A stretch of 64,000 bases of DNA, taken from assembly GCF_003255815.1 (NCBI RefSeq), contig NC_037673.1, positions 160,868,793 through 160,932,792 on the forward strand. Reading direction: 5' to 3'. The notes under the pieces were generated by a model. It did no database searches. It worked only from the letters and a program-made list of their open reading frames with translations, and was not told the DNA's origin. Source of the DNA: Theropithecus gelada (lineage: Eukaryota > Chordata > Mammalia > Primates > Cercopithecidae). Below are positions 23,627 to 35,558 of the stretch, in pieces. The translations under genes and the position numbers were made by a program. How positions within the stretch are numbered: position 1 is the stretch's first letter; every line of letters starts with the position of its first letter.

Positions 23627-25689
23627 GCTTCTGAAATGAGGCTGCCTTAACCACTGCTGTTGGGACCTGAAAATGCTGGAGGATATGCTTTCCTGGTAAT
23701 TGCCTTTCTGCTAAGTTGAGAGTTGAATACAGAATGCTTCCTGCCTGTGCCTCCTCCCATTGGCTCCCATTAGTAGAACTAATTATGAAAACGAGTCAAG
23801 AAATTCTAGGAAATGTCATTTTTAGACTTCCAGGATGCCATTCCTCTCCTCCACTCCCATTGAAAATAAAAGTTTAGAAGGTCAGAAAACAAGCTATATA
23901 CCAATTGCCTCCATCTGCCCCAGTGCCCTGCACCTTAGCTTTCTAAATATCAAGGAGCAAGGAGGGACATAAGAGCTATGGCCATATAAATCTGCATATA
24001 TGTCTATCAACATTTTCAGGCAACTGGTTAATCAGTTGTGTATTTGACAGAGTGTCTAGAAAAAAAAAAGTAAAGTACTTGCTCTCATGATTCTTATAAC
24101 TTCTTAGTTATAAGAAATTAGTCATTATTAACTTTATTTACTAATAATAAAGAAAAGTATACATGAAACATCAGTTAATAATACAGAAAATTGGGAGACT
24201 GAATAGTCACAATAGACAATGAATCTTAACTGATTTTTCTGAGAGCAGGAGAGGAAAAATGACAGCAAATGTGGTTGAACATGAAATGGGGGCAAGCTTT
24301 TTCCTAAAGGGCAGATAATGAGGAGGAGGGAAGAAGAAAAAACATTCTGGCAAAAAGAAGCAATATGAGTAGAATAAATAACACAGGATTCAGCAGTGGC
24401 ATCTTTATAAAATATTAAGATTCTGCCTTACCTTACCTTAAAGTGGGCTTCGGAAGAAGATAGCAGAATCAATTATAATTTTATAACAAGATTCCTGTCA
24501 ATTTGGAAATCTGGAAACCATGGCAGGAAGAATAAGGATACTAAGATGTTTAGCTCAAAGGAGATAAACCTAAACACAATGTCTATTAAGTATCATGTTG
24601 AATAAGGCACAAACTTGTTTTGGTTGTTCAAAAAGGTACAAAAGTTAGAGGCATTCAGCTATAAATTCAGTGAAAAATATTTGTTTAAATCAATGGTTAT
24701 CTTACAGTGAAACACACTAGCTCATGTAGATATATGATGTCTATAGCCATAACTCATTCTCATAGAAGTTAAATAGCCAACTATATCACAGAAGGGATTT
24801 CTGCAATCAAAACAAAGACGATGACCCAAATACTTCTTTAATTTAAATAATAATTTGGGATAGATATGGTAGCATTTATCAGGGAACATGAAAGCCAATT
24901 AGTTTAGATTTTAGTAACTGATGAATACAATTAGTTTTTCTTACATTCCTGCTCAGTGCCAGATACTGTCTAGTGAAATGGTGAATGATATAATTCACTA
25001 TAATAACCAATTCACTAGAGGAAATTGGGAAAGAAAAAACAAACTCTAGTCTTAGAAGATGCTCCATAAAAAATAAGACCAAGATGAAATAGTGTTAAGA
25101 AATTCTACATCTACTTACCTTTTTAATAATCATTATTATTTATAGAATATGAAACACTTTCATGGCTCTGCTGTGTCCTTAAGTAAATATACTTGCTTAA
25201 CCTCTGAATCATCCAGCACGTTCAAAATTTGTCTCAAAAAATCATTTTGTATCCCCAGAAAACGATTATATTAACATTCTGCAACTGGTACTTGCATACA
25301 ACTAATTTTTAAAATATACCTTGTCATTGTAATCACAACTATTGCCTATAGAAACCTATAGTCTATTAAGGGAAATAGACAGTTATAATACCATATGCAA
25401 AACCATGCTATGGGAGTGGATACAATGTGCTATAGAAACACACACCTAACTCACCCTTGGGGTGAGGGCTGAGGCAGGAAAATTCCTGGAGAAGGTCTAA
25501 TAAATTAATTCCTGAGTATCCTATAGGTCTGATAATTTTTAGCTAAACCTATAGGATCCTCAGGAATTACTGAGAAAAGGGAAAGAAAGAAAGTTCTAGA
25601 CTTGATATTTAAAGTACATTAACACAGACTTGTTCTGCATCTCAGATTTCATTGCAGGGTCACTACAAAGGTCATTGAAACACACAATT
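23627..25689. other. Unassigned sequence
   Basis: About 2 kb, AT-rich, with a slightly GC-richer piece next to the L1. No repeat family or gene recognised. Confidence 0.5.
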
Positions 25690-25990
25690 ATTCAATCTTA
25701 AGTGCAGGAAATAAACATAGAGATCCTCTAGTCCAGACACCTTTCATATAATAGCCTAAAGGGAGGCCATCTAACCTCTGTTTAAATGTTTTTAGTCACT
25801 GGAACCTATCTCATGAAGCATTTTCCCCCTTTCATTAAAATGAAATCACCCTTCCTATAACTTTTACCTTCCCCAGTCTGCATTCTTGAGCTGCACCAAA
25901 GAACCTGGACTTTATTACTTTGGGAATATCGAAGTCATTTTCTATCGGTGATGGAATTTAAAATCAGGTCTATTTAATGGAGTTTTCAGT
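25690..25990 (-). mobile_element. Possible L3/CR1-type LINE remnant
   Basis: Text such as GATCCTCTAGTCCAGACACC, GGGAGGCCATCTAACCTCTG and TCATGAAGCATTTTCCCCC resembles the antisense-like tracts of very old CR1-related LINEs. Divergence is extreme, so this is a weak call. Confidence 0.3.
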
Positions 25991-26814
25991 TACTCTGTCC
26001 ATTCATTTTCAACCAGACATTTCACTGCTTTTAACATGTAAAATATATCTGCACATCTTAAAGTTTTCTTAAAACTACAATATGAATACTGAGTTTTATA
26101 TAACTTTTTATTTATCAAGGGAGTATTTCGGAAATTTGGTTTTGGCATCTTTTTGTAAAAACGTTAGTTCTTAGGAACATTTTCATAATTCAGCAGGATC
26201 TACAATGTTAATGGACCTGAGCAGCAGGATCCTTGGACCACATACTATAAATACTCCTCAGAGTGCTTGTAATTTCAATTCCGGAGCCTAATGCTGGCTG
26301 TAATTCATTTGTTTTTCTTCTCTTATTGAAAGTGATTCCCAGCAGCCTTCTGATTTTGGAAATCTATTGCTTTTGCTCAATTCTAAGTTCATAGTCCAAA
26401 TTTAAATTAAAGTATGCTGGTGGAAAAAACATAGTAGGAATTGAAAAAAATAATGGTGAAGAAATAAATATTTTCTATGAGCAAAAGATTCTTTTAAAGG
26501 CATTTAAATCACTCAGGGAAAAATAGAAGTTTTTTTCTTCAGTTTCATTTTGGGCTTCCAGTGCTCAGAATACTAAAACATAAGAAAAATATGTTCTTCC
26601 CTTGATTAAAAATAAATAGTTGCAAATTACTCAATAGCTTCACATTTCAATTTAAACATAAGATACACGAAATACAACTTGATGTTCTATGTGTGTGTAT
26701 TTAGTTGGCACTGCAAAATTAACATAGATGCAATTTTTAAAACACTAACTAAAATTACATTGTCCTAGCCTTAAACATAATTAGAATTTTAGATTGGACA
26801 TATTTCACTTCAAG
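25991..26814. other. Unassigned AT-rich sequence
   Basis: No repeat or gene recognised. Confidence 0.5.
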
Positions 26815-26889
26815 TAAATTTTGTGATTTTATAAGTGAGAAAACTGAGGCCAATAAAGTTAAATGATTTATATTAGAAGTAGAAAACCT
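26815..26889 (-). mobile_element. MIR SINE fragment at the Alu insertion site
   Basis: GATTTTATAAGTGAGAAAAC followed by TGAGGCCAATAAAGTTAAAT is the reverse of the MIR core. It is interrupted on its right by the Alu. Confidence 0.6.
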
Positions 26890-27187
26890 GGCCGGGCGCA
26901 GTGGCTCACTCCTGTAATCCGAGCAATTTGGGAGGCCGAGGCCGGTGGATCACCTGAGGTGGGGAGTTCAAGACCAGCCTGACCAACATGGAGAAACCCC
27001 GTTTCTACTAAAAATACAAAATTAGCCAGGCATAGTGGCGCATGCCTGTAATCCCAGCTACTGGGGAGGCTGAGGCATGAACCCAGGAGGCGGAGGTTGC
27101 GGTGAGCCGAGATCGTGCCACTGTACTCCAGCCTGGGCAAAAAGAGTGAAACTCCGTCTCAAAAAAAAAAAAAAAAAAAAAAAAGAG
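26890..27187 (+). mobile_element. AluS-type SINE, full length
   Basis: Runs from GGCCGGGCGCAGTGGCTCAC to AACTCCGTCTC plus an A-run. It is flanked by the perfect 14-bp duplication AGAAGTAGAAAACC at 26875-26888 and 27188-27201. The AGCTACTGGGGAGGC to GAACCCAGGAGG part lacks about 15 bases of the usual right arm. Confidence 0.93.
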
Positions 27188-27201
27188 AGAAGTAGAAAAC
27201 C

Positions 27202-27811
27202 ACTGACAATTTTTGCGTTCTATAGAATGCTTTTTTTACTTGGTAATAGAACAGCAGTCTTACAATAAATATAGAAGTATTTTGACTATATAATGACAGT
27301 AGTCTTATTTGAATAAATACATTAAGTTCAAGAAAAGGGAAGAACCTAAATTTGAACAATGAAACTTCTTAAATAGCATATGATGTAATGCTCATTATTT
27401 CTAATTTTCATGTTTTTTTTTTTTTTTCACCCCGACCAGGGAAATCATCTTTTGGGAACTTATCTAAGAAGAACTTCTTATGGTAAGAATGTTTAATAAA
27501 ATAACATTTTATAAAAATGATCACATAGTTTTATTGCATGATACCTTTATTTTCAAATACAATTTCCAATATACACAGAGCTGAGAAAAATATGCATCCC
27601 TATTCTATTTATGTGATATATCGAATTACAGATACTGAAATGGAGTCACTAACTATCTGCTATTTATTTTCACTGAGATTTGAATGTTAGTTCTTTAAGT
27701 AATAATGGTGCCCTTCAATGGGCAAGTGAAAAATAATGTAAAGAATTAAAGGAAGAGACCTCTGAACTCTGGAAGTTCCCCTGACTTCCCTACCAAAGTG
27801 GACTGCTCATC
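27202..27811. other. Non-repeat sequence holding a candidate exon
   Basis: No interspersed repeat recognised. The splice-signal pair around 27440-27482 is listed separately. Confidence 0.5.
27440..27482 (+). other. Candidate 43-nt internal exon (unproven)
   Basis: Upstream are a branch-point-like CTAAT (27401-27405), an unbroken 16-T tract and CACCCCGACCAG ending in AG at 27438-27439. Downstream the segment ends in G followed by GTAAGAAT, close to the ideal donor. The body carries AAGAAGAAC, a purine-rich enhancer-like motif. Two of three frames are open across it, and 43 nt is not a multiple of three. It is not in any repeat I recognise. Without transcript or conservation data it may still be a chance pairing. 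Confidence 0.3.
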
Positions 27812-28112
27812 TTTTTTTTTTTTTTTTTTTTGAGACCGAGTCTCATTCTGTTGCCCAGGCTGGAGTGCAGTGGTGTGATCTTGGCTAACTGCAACTTCTG
27901 CCTCCTGAGTTCAAGTGATTCTTGTGTCTCAGCCTCCCAAGTAGCTGGGACTGCAGACCTGAGCCACTACGCCTGGCTAATTTTTGTATTTTTAGTAGAG
28001 ATGGGATTTTACTGTGTTGGCCGGCTGGTCTCAAATTCCTGACCTCACATGATCCACTCACCTCAGCCTCCCAAAGTGCTGGGATTACAGATGTGAGCCA
28101 CTATGCCCAGCC
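27812..28112 (-). mobile_element. AluS-type SINE, full length
   Basis: T-run, then inverted arms ending GCCACTATGCCCAGCC. Flanks share (G)CTCATCTT and GGTCATCTT, a likely target-site duplication. Diverged. Confidence 0.9.
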
Positions 28113-28349
28113 AGATTGGTCATCTTCTATAAGCACTCTTTTTCCCCCTATTAACCTGTTTTACTTTTTAGAACACATATTATTAAAATATTTGTCATCA
28201 TACAAAATATTTATTTTGTATTGATACCTTTGTTGCCCATCTTTCCCACTAGAAGGTAACATCTAGGGGAGCCAGATGCTTGCTTATTGGCAAATGGCTG
28301 GCCCATAGACATTTGTTAAATGGCTGCATTAAGGATCAATGAAATGATC
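28113..28349. other. Unassigned spacer
   Basis: Nothing recognised. Confidence 0.4.
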
Positions 28350-28560
28350 ACCTATGATATACCAGCCACTAAATCAGGTTGCTTCACTGGCAACATTTCC
28401 ATTTATTCCCACAGTAAACCTAAGAGGTAGATATCAGCTTCGTTTTGCAGATAAGGAAACAGATTCAGAGCAGAAAAATTACTTGCTCCAAATTATGTAA
28501 TTATTAAGAAAATGCTGGAACTTGAATTCTTATTTAGCAATTTCAAATGCTAAACCTTTT
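28350..28560 (-). mobile_element. MIR SINE (MIRb-like)
   Basis: The text CACAGTAAACCTAAGAGGTAG, TTTGCAGATAAGGAAACAG, GAGCAGAAAAATTACTTGCTC and GGAACTTGAATTCTTATTTAG is the reverse of the MIR consensus through its core. Mammalian-wide tRNA-derived SINE. Confidence 0.75.
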
Positions 28561-28982
28561 TTTTAGAGCAAATATCCTAAAATTCAGATTGTTAAAATGA
28601 TGTGAAGAAAAAATGAACAGAAAACTGATACAGAGGCCAGAAAGAATATTCAAACACAGATTTTCCATTTTCAAAAAATGACACTTTCTGGATATGAGGC
28701 TGGATAATTGATTCTCTACTTCCAACTTAGTCATGTGCATTTGATATCTCTAACAAAAGGAGTAAATTTTTCACAATTCAGTATGACCTAGTTTTAATTC
28801 TTTAAGTGTTTATTAACAGTTTTGAATAAACGTTTGTCATATAAATATATAATCAGAAACATCAAGTCTGACAGGGCAAAGGTAAAGGAAAATATAAATT
28901 TTAATTTTTAAAAGAGTCAGTTCTTAGGTTTTCACACTCTTAACTGGAGATCTTATTACCTGTATTTTAGGAATTACATTAT
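28561..28982. other. Unassigned AT-rich sequence
   Basis: No repeat or gene recognised. Confidence 0.5.
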
Positions 28983-29890
28983 TTTTTATTAAACTTTTTA
29001 TTTTGAGATGATTATTGATTCACATGCAGTTGTAAGAAACTAATACAGAGAAACTCCAGGTGCCTTTTACCTGGTTTCTCCCAATGTAACATACTGGAAA
29101 TTTATGCTACAAAATGAAAACCAGGCTATTGACATTGATACACTTAATATAAAGAACATTTTCATCACCTCTTTCATAGGTTCTTTCATAGCCATATCCA
29201 TGATCCTATTCCCCTTAACTACTAGTAATTACTAATCTGTTCTTCATTTCCAACATACTGTCATTTCAAGAAAATTATATAAATGGAATCATGCGGTACA
29301 TTCATGAACAAGATTGACTTTTCACTCAATATAATTCCTTGATGATCTATACCAATAGTCATTGTATAAATAGTTCATTAATTTTTGTTGCTGACTAGTA
29401 TTTTTTGGTATAGATGGACCTCAGTTAGTTTAACCATTTACCCATTTAAAGACATCTAGGTTGGTCAGGTGTGGTGGCTCATACCTGTAATCCCAGCACT
29501 TTGGGAGGCTGAGGAGGGCAGATTGCCTGAGCTCAGGAGTTTGAGACCAGCCTGAGCAACATGGCAAAAATACATGTACTAAAAATACTAAAAATTAGCC
29601 AGGCGTGGTGGTGCGTGCCTGTAATCCCAGCTACTCAGGAGGCTGATTAAGGAGAATTACTTGAACCTGGGAGGCAGAGATTGCAGTGAGCCAAGATCAC
29701 GCCACTGCACTCCAGCCTGGGCAACAGAGCAAGACTCTGTCTCAAAATAAATAAATCAAAACATCTAAGTTGTATCGATCCTTGGTTATTATAAATACAA
29801 GTGTTCCATTCATAAAACTGAACATCTATGTACAGATTTTTTTTGTATGAACTTAAGTTTTCATTTCTCTGGGAAATGAAAAGTACCATT
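28983..29890 (-). mobile_element. L1ME-type 3' UTR and ORF2 end, split by an Alu
   Basis: Antisense blocks TTTTATTTTGAGATGATTAT, TTCACATGCAGTTGTAAGAA, TAATACAGAGAAACTCCAGG, CTTCATTTCCAACATACTGTC and ATATAAATGGAATCATGCGG run up to the Alu. TATTATAAATACAAGTGTTCC and AAGTTTTCATTTCTCTGGG follow after it. Confidence 0.8.
29464..29759 (+). mobile_element. AluS-type SINE inside L1ME
   Basis: Complete Alu from GGTCAGGTGTGGTGGCTCAT to GACTCTGTCTCAAAATAAATAA. The flanking AAGACATCTAGGTTG (ending at 29463) and AAAACATCTAAGTTG (from 29758) are the diverged target-site duplication. Confidence 0.92.
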
Positions 29891-30520
29891 ATATATTGTT
29901 TAAATTAGAAAAACAAAAATGTTTTTAAATATTATTCACTGGGGGCCCTCAATCACAAGAGTAATTGAATTGAAACAAGAAGAAAACTTAAGAAGGAAGT
30001 TAAGTACCTTTTTAATTGATGTATATAAGCATTCCTTACTATCATTATTTTCATTATGGCTGGCATATCTCTGAAATTGATAGCCTCATCTTATTTATCT
30101 AAGAAATGTCCACTATCCTCATTATGCTCTCTTCCTCTGCAATATTTTTTTCTTCTTATAAGGACTACATTCATACCTTCCTTTGAATTTTTACTCAAAA
30201 ATTTTATGTGCTAAGCATTAACTGTTGGCTTATTTTGCCACTGATACATATTGCAGGCAGTAAGTACCAGGTTTATATTCACAGATCAACTTGCAAAGGA
30301 TCAGAGCTGCAATATTTCCCTTAAGAACTAAGGACACTTTTCTAATTTGCTACGGCATGACATGACAAAGTGTTAGGGTGTGTTTTACAGCACTTATTAA
30401 TAAGCTACATTTCTCTCACGAGGTATATCTGCTGGCCTGGCAACTTGCCTCTACTCATCTAACCTTGAACTCTAAGGAAAACAGCATCCTGCCAAATAAC
30501 TATAGGGAAAGAGAGTGGGA
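29891..30520. other. Unassigned sequence
   Basis: AT-rich; nothing recognised. Confidence 0.5.
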
Positions 30521-30826
30521 TTTTTGTTTTGTTTTGTTTTGTTTTGAGACGGAGTCTCGCTCTTGTCACCCAGGCTGGAGTGCAATGGAGAGATCTCAGA
30601 CACTGCAACTTCTGCCTCCTGGGTTCAAGCGATTCTCCTGCCTCAATCTCCTGAGTAGGTGGGATGACAGGCACCCACCACCATGCCCAGCTAATTTGTG
30701 TACTTTTAGTAGAGATGGGGTTTCGCCATTTGGCCAGGCTGGTCTTGAACTCTTGACCTTAGGTAATTTGCCCACCTCGGCCTCCCAAAGTTCTGGGATT
30801 ATAGGCATGAGCCACCGTGCCTAGCC
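30521..30826 (-). mobile_element. AluS-type SINE with TTTTG-repeat tail
   Basis: Tail of GTTTT units, then inverted arms to GCCACCGTGCCTAGCC. Flanks AAAGAGAGT and CAAGAGAGT indicate the target-site duplication. Confidence 0.92.
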
Positions 30827-30867
30827 AGGCAAGAGAGTATTCTAAATAAACCAAAAGAATAATTAAA

Positions 30868-30958
30868 TACATATATACACACACGAAGAGCTGTGTGTGT
30901 ACATGTATTTATGTGTGTGTGTATAGATGTATATATAACCGTATGTATGTATATATAT
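30868..30958. repeat. Mixed TA/TG/TATG microsatellite
   Basis: Alternating ATATACACACAC, TGTGTGTGTACATGTA and GTATGTATGTATATATA units. Such alternating purine-pyrimidine DNA is prone to slippage; a variable site is likely. Confidence 0.75.
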
Positions 30959-31269
30959 CCACCAGCCATAAAATATTGCTCTATCATAGAAGTTCCATGC
31001 TGTTGATGGCTAAGACTAGGAGACTAAAAGACTATATGTGTTGAGTACTTGTAAGAATTGCTAAAATTGTACATGTCTTATTTATATCCAAAGATAAATT
31101 GGAAATAGACCATAATGTATACACATACCAATTATAGTAGAAAAAAGTTAAATATCTCTCTACCAAATTCTGAAATTTAGATAAAATTCAGAAGTTTCCA
31201 TACTGCTTGCTATTTTTAAACTTATTGGAATCAAGTCAGACAAAAATAAGAATTTTTTTCATACATTTA
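30959..31269. other. Unassigned spacer
   Basis: AT-rich sequence between the microsatellite and the L2; nothing recognised. Confidence 0.4.
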
Positions 31270-32079
31270 AGAAATATTCATCTATCACTTTCTTTGTGAA
31301 GACTCTGATCTAAGTGGTGGAAATCAAAGAGACGAAGTCCTTGCTAATAGAGCTCATAGTCCAGTGGGGGAAGGTAATCCATGCACAGGTAAATAAATTA
31401 AAAATTGTGAAATATTTTGCTGTGAAGAAAGTGAAATAGTGATAGGATAGAGTGGTTAATGGAACAGTGATGGTGGCTACGTTAGGTAGAGTGGCCAGAG
31501 AAGTCTTCCCAAGGGGTGATATATGAGCAGAGACATGAATGCTGAACTGGAGCCAGCAATGCAAAAACATCCCAGGAACTAGAATATTCCAGGCAGAAGG
31601 AATAGCAAATGCAAAGACTCTCAGATGGAAAGGAGCTAGGACTCTGAAAGACTGGAAAATCTCAATCTGTCTATCTTAGAAATGAATTGTTTGAATCCCT
31701 GACTTTGTGGAGCCAGAGCCTTGCTGGACAGCACTGGCCATCCCACCACTTTGAAGTCATTTACTAAATGAACAATGAGAATAGTTGTCATAGCAGGAAG
31801 AAGATGGCATATATACCAAGAAATCAGCAACTGGAAGAACAGAAAACTTGAAGTGCCAAGTGGATGTAAACAGAGAAACAAGGAAAGTTTGATGCAGGTG
31901 AGGGAAGTGTTTGGATTTTAGTCTGACTGAACAGTTCAAGGAATAGTAATGGGCTAGTGTGACTGGAGGAATAGGCAAAGGGAAGGCTTACAGGGGACGA
32001 GGTCTTGAGATAAGCCACAGAACCAGACATGGAAATGATTTAGAGTTTTATTGCTTAATTTAGGTAAACTGCTTTTGTC

Positions 32080-32224
32080 AGTGAATCATAATGGCTGAAA
32101 ATATGGACTCTTAAGTCAGGACCCCTAAGACTGAATCTTGTTACAACCACTTACCAGCCAGTAACCTTTTTATTGTCATTGTTTAATTTTTACTTCGTAG
32201 TCTGTAAAATAGTACTAATGTTAC
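32080..32224 (+). mobile_element. MIR SINE within the L2 region
   Basis: CATAATGGCTGAAAATATGG, GACTCTTAAGTCAGG, ACAACCACTTACCAGCC and GTCTGTAAAATAGTACTAATG follow the MIR consensus in the sense direction. Confidence 0.6.
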
Positions 32225-32688
32225 TGAAACACCAGGGGTTTGGTCTAGGTCCTGCTACTTGCTGCTACAGAAAGCCAATGACTAAGACAATGAGTATTGC
32301 CAAGGAAGAAGCTGTAATCAGGTGCTAAGTGAAAGCGATGGGAGATCATTCTCAAATCCATCTCCTAGACCGACTAAAACTAGGCATTTATATAGCAAGG
32401 AAGAAATGTAACAAATGTGTAAAAAAGCAAAAACAAAACAAAACAAAAAACAGGAACTAGGGAAAGGCAAGGAAGCAGTCATGATAAATGAGGGGTCCAA
32501 CATTTCATTTTCTGGATGTGGTAAGCTGGTGAGTTTCAGTTCATTGATACTTTTTTTCAGATGCCTGAAGGTCATTTCCTGAGGAAGAAACTAGATAAAA
32601 CAAACGTAAAGTTCAAGCTTTAAGACCAAAAAGGTCAATTTCTATGTTCATTCAAAAAATTATCTATGAGACTGTTGGGTCAGTTTCA
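32225..32688. mobile_element. LTR-like block of unknown family
   Basis: A 464-base segment beginning TGAAACACC and ending CAGTTTCA, so it has TG...CA ends with 6-bp inverted termini TGAAAC/GTTTCA. It interrupts the L2. The middle includes a CAAAA repeat (about 32426-32450). It looks like a solo LTR, but I could not name the family and saw no convincing target duplication. Confidence 0.4.
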
Positions 32689-35080
32689 ATATTTGAACTT
32701 ACCTCATATGGGACTTGGAGTGCTCAGTAAGTTAGTCTGAATGAAATGGGGAAATAGTAGAGAGTTTTAAGTATAGAGATTATAAAGCATTGCTTTAATT
32801 TTAGTGGAATTACGTTGGCTGTTTTGTTGAGAATACACCGAAGAGCGAATGCACAGGTTGAAATAAGGACCAGTTTGGAAGTAATTAAAGTTATCTAGAA
32901 TTTGGAGCAGGACAGTGACAGTGCAATTGGTGGAAAGTGGTCAGAATCTGGATACAATTTGAAGTTTAACCCCACATGATTAGCTTATGAATTAGATGAG
33001 GGATATAAGATAAAGGAGTTAAGAATGACTCCAAGTTTTCTGGTATTAACAACCAAAAGAGTAGAGCAATCTTCACTGAAATTTGGAAGACACAGATGAA
33101 GTATGTTTGGTAGGAAGATCAGAAATCAGCTTTGCATGTGTTAACTTTGAGATGCCAATTAAACATCCAAGTGGAGATGTTTTCTCAGCACTTGGATACC
33201 TGAATTGAGTTTTAAAGTCATGAAGCTAGGTGAAGTCACCAAGGGAACAGATCAGAAATAGAAATGAAGAGATGTAAGAAATGAAGACTGGGATACTCCA
33301 ATGAGGGTCACTGAGGTAGAAAAATAACTTGAGCATTAAATGAAGAAAATGCTTTAAGAAAGAGAAAGTGGCCAACTGTCTCACCTGCTGCCCTTGGGTT
33401 GGGTAATATGAGTCTAGAACTGTCATTTGTGGGGATGAAAGCAGACTTACAAGAGAATAAGAAGAGGAAAATTGAAAGCAGTGTGCACCAGAAGATTGTT
33501 TCAAAGTATTTTTTCTATAAAGGAGAGGAAATAAAGGAAGTAGTAGTTGTTGGGGGAGTGGCAATTGGGAATGGCAGTAATCTGGTGGAGAGGATAAATC
33601 TGATGATAAGGGAGAATGACATCCTTCACTAGGTAAGAAATCATGGGATCTCTAGTTCCAGTGTGATGACTGTAGATGGAACTGTGGACATTTCATTTAT
33701 ATAATTGGGATGGAAGATAATGAAATGTCACTGGGATAAATGAAATAAGATGCATTTTATTTATATAATTGAGGTACAGAAGTTTGTAGAAGAGTAGAAA
33801 TTGTAAGAGCACCATTCTAGTTCATTTGATTTTCTCATGAAAAGAGAAATGAGGTTGTCAACTGCGTGTGAAATTGAGAGATATTGAAGGTTTGAAGAGA
33901 GGAAAAGCATCATACAGTTGTCTGTAAGGTGGTAAACTTAACACAAGCACCAGGCCATATTAAGATATCAAGTGATGTTCCTGTCCAAGCATTTAATATG
34001 AGAGTAGTCATCACATTTTTATTTTTAAATTTTTTCCCTAGCCATATTCAGCTGCATGGGTCCAAGTGTACAGTTGGTGGAAAATTGCATTTCACAAGAT
34101 TTATGGTTTTGTCTAGTGAATATGATGAATTAAGAGACAAGAGAGCTGAGGGAGTATCCAAGTGTGTGATTATATGATTAACTGTGGAATTTAAATTGAG
34201 CAAGTATAAAATGAGGGTGAGAAAATGAATAGAAGAGCTGGTGGGATTGTATGTGTAGAAAGAACTGTTGGTGTTGAGGTCCTGAAGCAAGTAAGACGTA
34301 AAGAGAGAATTCTACAAGTGATGAGAAAGTGGGATGCTTGAAGCTGTAAATATGGAGAGGTCATTGTAATGTGTATGACCATGGGAATTGTGTCTGAGAG
34401 ATGGTGGTGGAAAGCATCATTGAAGAAAATTCCATAGTAGTGGGAAGAGAGAAATTTGTGAGGATCATCTTTGTATAAATTGATATCACCAATATTTAAG
34501 ACTGGAGTTATCTTGGAGAGAGTAATAGTGACACAGGAAGCAAACTCTTTAAGAAATGAGGAGGAGTTACTTGGGGCACAGTAGCTGGTTGCAGCAAGGG
34601 CTGGTCTGGGCTGGTCATGTCTTCACTAGAGCATTGTCAAGAGGAGGCATAGGGAAGAGTCTGGAACTGGAGATGAAGCATAAGGAGGACACAGAATCCA
34701 CTACCAGGTCCATAGTGTGAGAAAGAGAGAGAAAACACATGATGCTCCCCTGGGAAAGCACTGTCCTCAGAGAAGTCCCAGGGTTCTTTGAGCAGGATGA
34801 TGAAGGGAACATTAAAGTTTGAGGATGCTGCATGGCAAGTTCCACAGAGCACAGCGGAGGAGTTTCAGGAACTGGGAAGACTTGCAAATGGGGACTAAAC
34901 AGCGATGTGCAGCCTAAGCAGGTAAAAATAAGGAAAATGAGAGATAAAGTCAGTGACTTCTTATGGGGATTTGAAATAGACCAGAAAAAAGGATGTAGGC
35001 ATAGTGGTATCATGGAGGTAGAAGTGGTGAGAGAATGTGAGTGTCTAGGGCAGGCTCTTCACTCCTTCTGAAGGAGCTGT

Positions 35081-35260
35081 GGAGGCCAGAATTAGTTGAG
35101 TCTTGCACCCACATATCTCTCTCTTGACCACTATTGCTTAAGCTTTCAATACTTAATGGGACGGGTAGGGGGACGGGGAATCTTACTCTAAATGCAAAAG
35201 ACTGGAAGTTTGTCCTGACTTTCTAGTTCAGGAAATATTCTTTTTTATTTATTATTATTC
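35081..35260. other. Short unassigned spacer
   Basis: Nothing recognised. Confidence 0.4.
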
Positions 35261-35558
35261 TTTTTTTTTGGGGGGGGGGGTGGAGTCTCACTCGGTCACC
35301 CAGGCTGGAGTGCAATGGGCGTGGTCTTGGCTCACTGCAACCTCTGCCTCCTGGGTTCAAGTGATTCTCCTGCCTCAGCCTCCTGAGTAGCTGGGATTAC
35401 AGGCGCGTGCCACCACACCTGGCTCATTTTTGTATTTTTAGTAGAGACGGGATTTCACTATGTTGGTCAGGCTGATCTCAAACTCCTGACCTCATGATCC
35501 GCCCGCCTCGGCCTCCCCAAAGTGCTAGGATTACAGGCATGAGCCACCATGCCTGGCT
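35261..35558 (-). mobile_element. AluS-type SINE with an 11-G tract in its tail
   Basis: T9 followed directly by G11 (35270-35280), then TGGAGTCTCACTC and the inverted arms to GCCACCATGCCTGGCT. A pyrimidine-rich TTTTCTTCTTTTC stretch follows. Confidence 0.9.

Larger units (their letters stand above)
31270..35080 (-). mobile_element. Long L2 LINE copy, interrupted
   Basis: Reading the minus strand, the 3' part matches the L2 ORF end (antisense of TTCCAGGCAGAAGGAATAGC near 31590). Farther in are text equivalent to AAAACTTGGAGTCATTCTTAA (about 33020-33045) and CATCTCCACTTGGATGTTTAA (about 33160-33180). An RT-downstream segment with the pattern FFYLSDPHWSIPVFISY lies in the frame 33564-33226. 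The YADD-containing stretch appears deleted. A MIR and an LTR-like block split it at 32080-32688. Parts beyond 34200 are assigned with less certainty. No coding capacity remains. Confidence 0.7.

Noticed and set aside
30378..30824. 148-codon plus-strand open frame
   Set aside because: Most of it is antisense Alu, which commonly yields such frames (the SPGWSAMERSQ-type text).
34615..35013. 132-codon minus-strand open frame
   Set aside because: Lies at the far end of the L2 tract; no conserved catalytic residues identified, and the element is otherwise broken.
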